Shown here one piece after another: positions 20,510-28,213 of a stretch of DNA of 63,887 nucleotides (the stretch's first letter is position 1; every line of letters starts with the position of its first letter). The stretch comes from Koleobacter methoxysyntrophicus (lineage in GTDB: Bacteria > Bacillota > Thermosediminibacteria > Koleobacterales > Koleobacteraceae), in assembly GCF_017301615.1 (NCBI RefSeq), contig NZ_CP059066.1, positions 2,405,001 to 2,468,887 of the forward strand. The letters are read 5' to 3'. Both the position numbers and the translations under genes were made by a program. The notes beneath the pieces were generated by a model. That model ran no database searches. It saw nothing but the letters and a program-made list of their open reading frames with translations, and was not told the DNA's origin.

Positions 20510-21745
20510 GTGAATACTAAAAATATATTGAAACTGCTAATAATACTGACAATGATTGCAGCCCTTGGTTATGTTTCAATTAACGGGCTTAAAATAGGTG
20601 AATACAAGGTAATTCCTGTCAAAGAAGGGATTAATTTAGGTCTTGACCTCCAGGGGGGTGTATATGTCCTTTTAGAAGCCCAGGAAAATGAAGGGCAAAC
20701 AGTAACTAATGAAAAGATGATGGGTGCAGTTGAGGTTATTAGGGGAAGGGTTGATGAATTAGGAGTTGCGGAACCGATAATTGCAAGACAAGGGGAAAAA
20801 CGTATAAGAGTAGAATTGCCCGGTGTAAAGGATACCGAGAAGGCATTAAGTATTATTGGGCAGACGGCTTCTCTACGTTTTGTCGGTCCCGATAAAAGTG
20901 TAGTATTAACCGGAAACGATGTTAAGGATGCCAGGGCAATTTACGGGCCTAATAATGAGCCCATGGTTAGTTTGAAGCTTAATCCGGAAGGCAAAGATAA
21001 ATTCGCTGAGGCAACCGAAAAATTCCTTGGACAACGGATAGCGATTTACCTAGATGAACGTATAATTTCAGCCCCTGTTGTTGAGAGTGTTATAACCGCG
21101 GGAGAGGCTGTAATTGAAGGGCTACCGAATATCGATAAAGCAGGTGAATTAGCTATGCTTATAAGGGCAGGGGCTTTACCTGTTGATCTGACTATTAAAG
21201 AGATAAGGGCTGTGGGACCAAGCCTCGGTGCTGATTCGCTGGAAAGAAGTTTAAATGCCGGTCAAATCGGACTTATTTTAGTCTTGCTTTACATGATCGC
21301 TTATTATAGATTGCCCGGATTAATAGCTAATTTTGCCCTCATTCTTTATATAATAATAGTTTTAATGATTTTTGTAGGATTAAGGGCAACCCTTACTTTG
21401 CCGGGTGTAGCTGGCCTTATTCTTTCAATAGGTATGGCCGTGGATGCAAATGTTATTATTTTTGAAAGAATAAAGGAAGAACTTAAGAACGGTAAGACAT
21501 TAAGGGCCTCCATAGATTCAGGTTTTGCTAGGGCATTTAGAGCAATACTAGATGCTAATGTAACTACCCTTATAGCAGCAGGAGTTCTGTTTTATCTGGG
21601 TTCAGGCCCTATCAGGGGATTTGCTGTGACATTGAGTATAGGTATTCTGGTAAGCATGTTTACGGCTATAGTTGTAACAAAATATATGCTAAAGTTACTG
21701 GTCAATGCCAAAATAGCAACAAACATCAAATTATATGGGGCATAG
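20510..21745 (+). CDS. secD: Protein translocase subunit SecD
   Basis: Membrane subunit that uses the proton gradient to help export proteins through SecYEG. 411 aa from GTG 20510 (ribosome site caaggggg, 20495-20502; an in-frame TTG lies at 20471). One N-terminal helix, 'GINLGLDLQGGVYVLLE', a large external domain, then five helices ending 'VSMFTAIVVTKYMLKLL'. 'GMAVDANVIIFERIKEEL' carries the conserved Asp. secF follows by 12 bp. Confidence 0.96.
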   Translation: MNTKNILKLLIILTMIAALGYVSINGLKIGEYKVIPVKEGINLGLDLQGGVYVLLEAQENEGQTVTNEKMMGAVEVIRGRVDELGVAEPIIARQGEKRIRVELPGVKDTEKALSIIGQTASLRFVGPDKSVVLTGNDVKDARAIYGPNNEPMVSLKLNPEGKDKFAEATEKFLGQRIAIYLDERIISAPVVESVITAGEAVIEGLPNIDKAGELAMLIRAGALPVDLTIKEIRAVGPSLGADSLERSLNAGQIGLILVLLYMIAYYRLPGLIANFALILYIIIVLMIFVGLRATLTLPGVAGLILSIGMAVDANVIIFERIKEELKNGKTLRASIDSGFARAFRAILDANVTTLIAAGVLFYLGSGPIRGFAVTLSIGILVSMFTAIVVTKYMLKLLVNAKIATNIKLYGA

Positions 21746-21757
21746 GGGGGATCTATA

Positions 21758-22618
21758 ATGGATTTTGTCGGAAGGAGAAAAGTATGGTTTTTGATTTCCG
21801 GAATTTTAATAATATCAGGGATAATTTCAATCCTGCTAACAGGCATGAATGTTGGTATAGATTTTAAAGGCGGAACAATACTGCATTATGATATTGGAGA
21901 AAACTTCGACAATTCTCAGGTTCGACATATATTAAATCAGTTTGATTTAAAGGATAATGAAGTTAAGAAGGCTGGAGAAGATAAGCAGGAAGTAATAATT
22001 AGGACCAGGGTATTATCACAATCTGAAAAGGCTGAGATATTTAATGCTTTTAAGGCAAAGTGGCCTAATACCCAATCAATCAGGATGGAAGAGGTTGATC
22101 CTATAATCGGCGGAGAGTTAAGAAATGCGGCTTTAGTTGCTTTAGTTATAGCTGCAATCGGTATGATTATTTATATTACTTTAAGATTTGAATTTAAATT
22201 TGCTGTTACTGCAATAATTGCCGTTCTCCATGATGCCCTTGTTGTATTAAGTTTTTTTGCTCTGCTGAAGATACCTGTTAATGCCCCATTCGTGGCAGCT
22301 ATATTAACTGTAATAGGTTATTCTATCAATGATACCATAGTGGTTTATGATAGGATTAGGGAAAACCTCAAACTTATGCACAGGGCTTCTTTAGAAAATA
22401 TTGTTAATTCGAGTATAATTCAGACGTTAACCCGTTCCATTAACACATCTCTGACAACTTTGATAGTGATTACAATATTGTATATATTAGGTGGAGAGAC
22501 CATAAAGGACTTTGCTCTGGCTTTAATAGTAGGTATTCTAGCGGGTACTTATTCGTCGATATTTATTGCCAGCCCATTATGGGTTATGTGGAAAAAAACT
22601 GAACGTGGTATTTTATAA
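21758..22618 (+). CDS. secF: Protein translocase subunit SecF
   Basis: 286 aa partner of SecD. 'MNVGIDFKGGTILHY' follows the first helix; 'VIGYSINDTIVVYDRIREN' is the conserved Asp helix; six membrane helices in total. ATG start behind aggggggat. Terminator right after the stop closes secDF. Confidence 0.97.
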   Translation: MDFVGRRKVWFLISGILIISGIISILLTGMNVGIDFKGGTILHYDIGENFDNSQVRHILNQFDLKDNEVKKAGEDKQEVIIRTRVLSQSEKAEIFNAFKAKWPNTQSIRMEEVDPIIGGELRNAALVALVIAAIGMIIYITLRFEFKFAVTAIIAVLHDALVVLSFFALLKIPVNAPFVAAILTVIGYSINDTIVVYDRIRENLKLMHRASLENIVNSSIIQTLTRSINTSLTTLIVITILYILGGETIKDFALALIVGILAGTYSSIFIASPLWVMWKKTERGIL

Positions 22619-22646
22619 AAGATTCCTTCACAAAGGAATCTTTTTT
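22617..22646 (+). terminator. Terminator after secF
   Basis: Stem aaaagattcctt / aaggaatctttt followed by Ts, overlapping the secF stop codon. Confidence 0.9.
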
Positions 22647-22672
22647 ATACAAAAAAATTTTTTTCACTATTT

Positions 22673-22701
22673 TTGACATTATTAAAAAATAATAATATAA
22701 T
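22673..22701 (+). promoter_or_regulatory. Promoter of the phasin-like gene
   Basis: Exact TTGACA (22673-22678), 17-bp spacer, exact TATAAT (22696-22701). About 30 bp before the coding start, so the leader is short. Confidence 0.85.
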
Positions 22702-22730
22702 AATTCTAGGAATTCAAGGAGGGATATCTG

Positions 22731-23057
22731 TTGTTAAAAGAATTAGTTCTTGCCTGTCTTGGTGCAGTTTCTCTTACCAAAGAGAAAACAGAAGAAATAA
22801 TCAGTGAATTAATAAAAAGGGGAGAGATTTCTAAAGAAGAAGGCAATGAGTTAATAAAGAATCTGGTTAAAAAAGCTGAAGCTCAAAGGGATAAACTCAG
22901 AGAAAAAATAAGTGAAGAGCTTGAAAAGGCTCTGAAGAATATGAATTTCGCTACGAAATCGGAGCTAGAAGAAATAAAGCATCAGATAGATGAATTGAGA
23001 AAATTTATTAGTAATCTTGAGGAACAAAACAAAAAAGAACAAAACGAGTCAGGCTAG
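22731..23057 (+). CDS. Phasin/PhaF-like coiled-coil protein
   Basis: 108 aa, mostly charged helix: an N-terminal 'LVLACLGAVSLTKEKTEEII' segment followed by a likely coiled coil to the end. This layout is shared by small 'phasin family/poly(hydroxyalkanoate) granule-associated' proteins of Firmicutes, many in species that make no PHA. TTG start behind aaggaggga. Function not known. Confidence 0.7.
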   Translation: MLKELVLACLGAVSLTKEKTEEIISELIKRGEISKEEGNELIKNLVKKAEAQRDKLREKISEELEKALKNMNFATKSELEEIKHQIDELRKFISNLEEQNKKEQNESG

Positions 23058-23148
23058 TTTAATCTAATATTAAACGAAAGCCGGGCCTTTTGGCAGCGGA
23101 ACTTACCGTGGGACTCCATCTCGATGATGTGGGTTTCACTTTTTTTGT
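23057..23148 (+). promoter_or_regulatory. Structured leader/attenuator before the CDF transporter
   Basis: Four consecutive hairpins: gtttaat/attaaac (23057-23075), gcc/ggc around 23085-23094, cgg/ccg (23097-23108), then a terminator-like stem (about 23108-23140; gtg-ggactc-catc with gatg-gggttt-cac) and seven Ts, just before the aggagg (23150-23155) of the transporter gene. Could also partly end the phasin transcript. No known metal riboswitch class was recognised. Confidence 0.5.
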
Positions 23149-23162
23149 TAGGAGGCAAAAAG

Positions 23163-24068
23163 ATGAAAAGCGATATAGATTTAGGGATAAGAGGGGCTTG
23201 GTTAGGAATAATACTGAATTTAGGATTAACTATTTTAAAGGCTATTGCGGGCATTTTTTCAAATAGTAAGGCAATGCTAGCTGATGCCTTTCATTCAGCC
23301 TCAGATATAATTGCATCTACAGTTGTATTATTCAGCCTTAAAATTTCAAGAAAGCCCGCCGATAAATGTCATCCATATGGTCACGGTAAAGCAGAAGCTA
23401 TAGCTGCAAAGACAGTGGGTATAATCCTAATTTTTGCAGGAATCAATATTATAAACGGTTCATTTTCGGCAATTATAAAAGGCTCAATAACTCCTCCTGG
23501 TTCTTTTGCTTTATGGGCAGCTATTATATCAATAATAGTTAAAGAAGGGCTTTTTCAATATAAATATCGGGTAGGGAATGCAATAAGGAGTAAGGCTTTA
23601 ATTGCAAATGCATGGGAGCACCGTTCGGATGCTTATTCATCAATCGCAGCCCTTATAGGTATTGCAGGCGCGAAACTGGGTTATGAATTCGGTTATTCTA
23701 AATTAATCCTGGCCGATTCAATTGCAGGTATTGTTGTATCTATATTCGTGATCAAGATGGGCTGGAACATAATAAAGGAGGCTACTGACGAATTGATGGA
23801 TAAGGCCATCGATAGGGAGATATTAGATAAGATTGCTACAGTTGTCAGAGAAGTAAATGGGGTAGATGAACTTCATGAAGTTAGAGCAAGATTCACAGGG
23901 CCTAAGCTTTTAATTGACCTTAAAATAGGCGTAGATAGTGAAAAAACAGTAAAACAGGGCCATGATATTGCAACAGATGTAAAAAGGTTGATATTTGAGA
24001 AAATACCAAATGTAGAAGATGTTTTGGTTCATGTAAATCCAAAGCGAAATTTAGAAAAAAGAAGCTGA
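23163..24068 (+). CDS. Cation diffusion facilitator family transporter
   Basis: 301-aa metal/proton antiporter. Metal-site motifs: 'SNSKAMLADAFHSASDI' in the second helix and 'NAWEHRSDAYSSI' in the fifth; 'HPYGHGKAEAI' between. A cytosolic C-terminal domain follows ('EVRARFTGPKLLIDLKI'). The D/H pattern fits Zn, Fe or Mn export; the metal cannot be named. Start ATG 23163 fits aggagg; an in-frame ATG at 23124 lies in the leader hairpin. Confidence 0.92.
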   Translation: MKSDIDLGIRGAWLGIILNLGLTILKAIAGIFSNSKAMLADAFHSASDIIASTVVLFSLKISRKPADKCHPYGHGKAEAIAAKTVGIILIFAGINIINGSFSAIIKGSITPPGSFALWAAIISIIVKEGLFQYKYRVGNAIRSKALIANAWEHRSDAYSSIAALIGIAGAKLGYEFGYSKLILADSIAGIVVSIFVIKMGWNIIKEATDELMDKAIDREILDKIATVVREVNGVDELHEVRARFTGPKLLIDLKIGVDSEKTVKQGHDIATDVKRLIFEKIPNVEDVLVHVNPKRNLEKRS

Positions 24069-24083
24069 AAAGCTTCTTTTTTT
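24055..24083 (+). terminator. Terminator after the CDF gene
   Basis: Stem aaaaaagaagct / agcttctttttt overlapping the stop codon, followed by more Ts. Confidence 0.88.
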
Positions 24084-24146
24084 ATTTGATAACAAGCGTT
24101 TTTTTCGGAAATACTACAAAAAGAATAATCCAAAGGAGGGAGCTTG

Positions 24147-25607
24147 TTGAAAAATTACTTACAATTAATTCATCACCCGGGGAACACAGCCTTATTCAAA
24201 TCATTGCAGATGTCGATAATTTCAATAAAACACAACAACCCCTTACACATTCATGCCCAAGGGCTTAGGGGTACAGGAAAGACCACAATAATAAGGGCAA
24301 CCCGGGAGCTGCTTCCGAAAATTTTAAGGATAAAGGAGTGTCCGTATAATTGTCACCCTAAAAAACCATTATGCCCGGAACATAAAGGGCTATCAGAGGA
24401 CGAAATAAAGGAAATAGGTATTGAGCTAATAGATATGCCTTTTTTAGAAATTTCGCATTCAGCAAAAATTGGTACGGTTGTAGGAACTATAGATTTAGAA
24501 AAAATATCAGATAAAAATAATCCTATAGCCAGCTTATTGCCCGGGAGCTTGCCAAGGGCAAATAGGGGGATTGTATTTATTGATGAAATAAACCGTTTAG
24601 CTGATACATCTCCTGAACTGGTTGATGTGCTCCTTGATGTGATGGGTACAAAACCCGGCAGGATTCAAATCGAAGAGACGGGGCTCAAAACAGTAGAAAT
24701 CCCTATAAATGTTTGTATTTGGGCAGCGTCCAATCCTGATGAAGAACCCGGCCCTCTTGAGGATATAAGAAAACAGCTATCTGATCGCTTCGATTTAGTT
24801 ATCGATGTGGAAAGACCGAAAGACCCCCGTATAGTAAAAGATATAATATCCATCGGGTTTAAAAATGGGAAGAGGCAGAGTTATGTTAAAAGAGAATATC
24901 CTTTTTATAAAGAAATAAAAGAAATGTGCAATATTTATAGAGAAATTGCTATTCCAGATGAAATATTAAAGATATTGGCATCAATATATGTAGATTTTAA
25001 TATTGAAAGCATAAGGGGAATTGAATCATTATTGACGGGGGCAAAGCTATATTCAGCGTTGAATAAAAGAAAAACTGTAACCTTTGAGGATATATATTTT
25101 TCAGCACCCCTAGCCCTTAGACACCGGGTAGATATTAATACACTAACTAACGTAATGAAATTTTTGGATAAATTATTAAAAGAAACTAATATGTTCGATA
25201 AAACTAATGAAAACCAGACTGAGCATTCAAATAAATTTTTAAATTTAGACAGCAACCAAAAACAGAAAAGGAATAAAGAAAAAAAGAATAAAGAAGAAAA
25301 AAGAAGTAGCCCCACATATCCCAATAAATCCCGTCTTATATCGTTTTTACAAACGATTAAAAAAGCCTGTGAACTTTTACTAAAAGCTGTTACAGATAAA
25401 AGGAGAAGCAAAACATCGATAAACAAAAATAAAACCTCAAATACTACTGGTTCGTCTTCTATAGCTGATCCAAGTAAAATAGATATCGAGTCACCGTATA
25501 AAAAAGCCATGCCTATTAAAAGTATTGATGTATCCAACATTGTAAAAACCGAGGAGGATTTAAATGAACTCAGTAGAACTATCAGGCTATCCAGGAAGCT
25601 TAATTGA
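24147..25607 (+). CDS. AAA+ ATPase, magnesium-chelatase (BchI)-like, with Cys cluster
   Basis: 486 aa. Walker A GLRGTGKTT (about residues 39-47), Walker B GIVFIDEIN (about 141-149), then 'SDRFDLVIDVERPKDPR' as in BchI/ChlI. Unlike plain BchI it has a small insert ECPYNC-HPKKPLC-PEH (about 64-79) that could bind a metal, and a basic, low-complexity C-terminal tail (about 350-450). TTG 24147 has ideal spacing from aaggaggg; TTG 24144 also possible. The end overlaps the VWA gene by 44 nt. Probably a chaperone-like ATPase for a client unknown here, not chlorophyll synthesis. Confidence 0.78.
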   Translation: MKNYLQLIHHPGNTALFKSLQMSIISIKHNNPLHIHAQGLRGTGKTTIIRATRELLPKILRIKECPYNCHPKKPLCPEHKGLSEDEIKEIGIELIDMPFLEISHSAKIGTVVGTIDLEKISDKNNPIASLLPGSLPRANRGIVFIDEINRLADTSPELVDVLLDVMGTKPGRIQIEETGLKTVEIPINVCIWAASNPDEEPGPLEDIRKQLSDRFDLVIDVERPKDPRIVKDIISIGFKNGKRQSYVKREYPFYKEIKEMCNIYREIAIPDEILKILASIYVDFNIESIRGIESLLTGAKLYSALNKRKTVTFEDIYFSAPLALRHRVDINTLTNVMKFLDKLLKETNMFDKTNENQTEHSNKFLNLDSNQKQKRNKEKKNKEEKRSSPTYPNKSRLISFLQTIKKACELLLKAVTDKRRSKTSINKNKTSNTTGSSSIADPSKIDIESPYKKAMPIKSIDVSNIVKTEEDLNELSRTIRLSRKLN

Positions 25608-27276
25608 AAAAATTAGAATTAATTTAAATAAAAATAGGGGTTTAAGGATTGGCGAAACAACTGTTGCTAGTAAAAATGTCCACACCGTAGATGTAAATAC
25701 ACCTGAGATAATAATGATATGTACAGATGCAGACGCAGGTCAGGTCTTTTATGCAAGGGATAATCCCGGAGAGATTATTCATATGGATGTATTCCATGAA
25801 CTCGGAGTAGTTGACCACAGGTTAATAGCCCTTAAAATCAAAGAAGAATTCAGAAAAAGAAGCAGACTATTAAATACCGTAGGGGAAGGTGTATTGAATT
25901 ATGTAGATGTACAGACAGGTTCAGGTGGGGGCAGGATAACCGGAACATTAAATTATGGGAAAAAAGAATCTTTAAGAAAAGCCCATTTGAACCATGTTCA
26001 TATAACAACGAGATATCATGAAGAAAATGTTTTTTTTCTGTTATTTCTAGTTGAAGTTGTTGAAGAGGAAATTATAAGACAGGGAAAAGAGATCAGAAAG
26101 ATTGAGAGAATAATTCATACTAAAGGAAATGGGAAAAATAAAGCAGACCTGTCACCTTATTCTTCGGACACAGATTCACTATTGAAACAGGATAGGAAAG
26201 GATTAAATGAGGAAATCAGCAAACATATAAAAAGAGAACTGGCAGTAGAACTAACACAGAAATTCGGTTCATCTCAAGATGCATTACAGATTTTGGATAA
26301 AATGAGTTCGGCATCGGAGGATTTGGAGCTGTATACTGAACTACACAGAAAATACAGAAATTATCAGGATATCCTAAATACCCTTTTTGAAAAAAGAATA
26401 ATCGAAAAAAACGGAAGACAAATTAGGTTAACAGATGAAGGAAAGGATATAAAGGAATATATAAAATTCCATGCGAAAGAAATACAATTGCATATAAACA
26501 GATTTCTAAAAAAAATCCCTCTAGAACCTTCCTTTTATTATACTACTAATTTTTCGTCAAACAGACCGGGTGGTAAAAAGAAATTAAAAAACTTATCAGT
26601 ATCGAAATTAGACCGGGGTGAATGGCTAAAAGAGATTGCAGTTCCTGAGACTATCCTGTCAGCTATAAAACGAACTGAGATGAATAATTTAAATTTTTAT
26701 ATAAAGAGGGAAGATATTCAAGAAAAAAAACCATATTTAACTAAGTCTATTGATATCTGTCTCGTTATAGATTCAAGTGCAAGTATGACAGGGGAAAGGA
26801 TAAAAAGTGCCAAATTTTTGGCTGAATATCTTGTATGTAACAACAAAGACAGGGTGAGTGTAATTACCTTTCAAGAAAAAGAAGTTAACGTTATAGTTCC
26901 TTTTACAAGGAATTTCAATGTCATTCAGAAAAACCTGTCAAAAATAGATTCGTGTGGTCTAACGCCACTAGCTCTGGCTATAAGTAAAAGTGTGGAATAC
27001 TTAGAAAATAACAAAAAAAGGAATCCCCTTATGATTCTAATAACAGATGGAATACCGACGGTACCATTATGGTCATCAGATCCGGTATTGGATTCTATCA
27101 GAGCTGCTGAAGCTATTTCTAAGAAACGAATCCATTTTAGCTGTATCGGTCTTCAGCCGAATAAAAGATATTTAGAGAAAATTGCAGAAAAAGGGAAAGG
27201 AAGTGTTTATATAGTAGATGAATTAAAAAAAGATATATTAATCTATATAGCGAATCAAGAGAGAAAGGCTCATTAA
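25564..27276 (+). CDS. VWA domain protein, partner of the BchI-like ATPase
   Basis: 570 aa, no signal peptide. C-terminal von Willebrand A domain with the MIDAS motif DSSAS (403-407), the threonine in 'CGLTPLALAIS' and 'ITDGIPT' for the third metal position. The N-terminal 380 residues are charged and helical, without a recognised domain. ATG start with gaggag, inside the end of the AAA+ gene, so the pair is translationally coupled like BchI/BchD or MoxR/VWA systems. Client protein unknown. Confidence 0.8.
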   Translation: MNSVELSGYPGSLIEKIRINLNKNRGLRIGETTVASKNVHTVDVNTPEIIMICTDADAGQVFYARDNPGEIIHMDVFHELGVVDHRLIALKIKEEFRKRSRLLNTVGEGVLNYVDVQTGSGGGRITGTLNYGKKESLRKAHLNHVHITTRYHEENVFFLLFLVEVVEEEIIRQGKEIRKIERIIHTKGNGKNKADLSPYSSDTDSLLKQDRKGLNEEISKHIKRELAVELTQKFGSSQDALQILDKMSSASEDLELYTELHRKYRNYQDILNTLFEKRIIEKNGRQIRLTDEGKDIKEYIKFHAKEIQLHINRFLKKIPLEPSFYYTTNFSSNRPGGKKKLKNLSVSKLDRGEWLKEIAVPETILSAIKRTEMNNLNFYIKREDIQEKKPYLTKSIDICLVIDSSASMTGERIKSAKFLAEYLVCNNKDRVSVITFQEKEVNVIVPFTRNFNVIQKNLSKIDSCGLTPLALAISKSVEYLENNKKRNPLMILITDGIPTVPLWSSDPVLDSIRAAEAISKKRIHFSCIGLQPNKRYLEKIAEKGKGSVYIVDELKKDILIYIANQERKAH

Positions 27277-27290
27277 GGCCTTTTTTCTTT
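27264..27290 (+). terminator. Terminator after the VWA gene
   Basis: Stem aaaggc / gccttt with an eight-base loop, then six Ts. Overlaps the stop codon. Confidence 0.75.
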
Positions 27291-27372
27291 TTAAGGTGAA
27301 GGAATTCAATTAAAAATATAGAATTTATATTTTAAGGTGAAGGAATTCAATTAAAAATATAGAATTTATATT
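27291..27372 (+). repeat. Perfect 41-bp tandem duplication
   Basis: Two identical adjacent 41-bp units (27291-27331 and 27332-27372), each beginning ttaaggtgaaggaattcaat. They lie between the VWA terminator and lapA, in the region where a lapA promoter would be expected. Confidence 0.95.
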
Positions 27373-27404
27373 AGATAAACTTTAAAAAGGAAGGGGCGAA
27401 GAAA

Positions 27405-27845
27405 ATGCAGTTCACCTTGGTTTTTGGTTTAATATTTGCTTTGTTAGTAGCAATTTTTGCTATTTCAAATTCTGAAGAGGTTATAATTAAGTTCCCTTGG
27501 GGTGGTTATCCGGTTTCTCAGGCCATAGTGATTTTAGGTTCAACGGCATTTGGAGCTGTTACGGTTATGTTGCTGGGGTTATTCAGACAGCTGAAGTCGA
27601 GTATTAAATACTGGGAATCCAGTAATAAAATAAAGAAATTAGAAAAACAAGTTAAGGATTTACAAGATAAAATTAAAGATTATGAAAAAAGAGAGATTGA
27701 ATTGAATAATGAAATTGAAAAATATAAAGTTAAGCTGGATGAATTTGAAAAAAAATCGATTTCTACAGCCGCTAATATAGCTAAAGGCCATGAAGAAGTA
27801 AAGGAAGAAATAAATAAAGTAAATGAAGAAAATAAAAACGACTAG
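27405..27845 (+). CDS. lapA: LapA/DUF1049 family membrane protein
   Basis: 146 aa. Two N-terminal membrane helices (about 1-20 and 40-60) around 'NSEEVIIKFPWGGYPVSQAIVILGS', then a long charged coiled coil to the C-terminus. Matches LapA (DUF1049), which in enterobacteria works with LapB in envelope control; its role in Gram-positives is unclear. ATG start behind aaggaagggg. Its last 14 bp belong to the target duplication of the neighbouring IS. Confidence 0.78.
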   Translation: MQFTLVFGLIFALLVAIFAISNSEEVIIKFPWGGYPVSQAIVILGSTAFGAVTVMLLGLFRQLKSSIKYWESSNKIKKLEKQVKDLQDKIKDYEKREIELNNEIEKYKVKLDEFEKKSISTAANIAKGHEEVKEEINKVNEENKND

Positions 27846-28048
27846 GAAATGCTTAAATTTTAGTTGGGGAGAGAATTCTCGTGGGACAAATAGAAAAAGA
27901 AAATGGGATTATCTGGAAGATTAAAGAATACCAATATAATCTAGAACTTGAACTCTTATTAGCAAAAGAATTAGGAATCCCTCGATCGATTTCAAGGATT
28001 TTAGTTAATAGAGGAATAGAATCCGTAGAAGCAGCAAGGAAATTTTTA
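27832..28048 (+). repeat. Left copy of 217-bp IS target duplication
   Basis: Identical over its full length to 30035-30251. It covers the end of lapA, the spacer, the recJ ribosome site and the first 168 bp of recJ. The base before it (a27831) and after it differ from the right copy, which fixes the borders. Confidence 0.95.
27881..28048 (+). pseudogene. recJ: Truncated 5' copy of recJ created by IS insertion
   Basis: Carries the GTG start and first 56 codons of recJ, identical to 30084-30251. The reading frame then runs into IS sequence and stops at 28141. Not expected to give a working nuclease; the complete gene lies beyond the IS. Confidence 0.9.
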
Positions 28049-28146
28049 CGTTTCTTCGGAAGTATATCAAATAACACCGTTGTCAAAAGCGCACTAAATA
28101 TAACGATTTCAGGCATATTTTTTTGTCAAATTTTTGCTTAAAATAG

Positions 28147-28175
28147 TGGACAAATATGGCTAAATATGATATAAT
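28147..28175 (+). promoter_or_regulatory. Transposase promoter
   Basis: TGGACA (28147-28152), 17-bp spacer and extended -10 TGA-TATAAT (28167-28175). Its -35 edge overlaps a subterminal inverted repeat: cttaaaatagtgg at 28137-28149 is matched by ccactattttaaag at 29979-29992. Confidence 0.75.
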
Positions 28176-28213
28176 AACTAGTGAAATTAAATCTTAACGT
28201 AAAGGAGCATATT

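Noticed and set aside
23057-23148. NiCo or yybP-ykoY riboswitch before the CDF gene
   Set aside because: The conserved blocks of those classes are not present; only generic hairpins and a terminator are seen.
24086-24268. 60-codon frame overlapping the start of the AAA+ gene
   Set aside because: It overlaps the well supported AAA+ coding sequence in another frame and contains no family signature.
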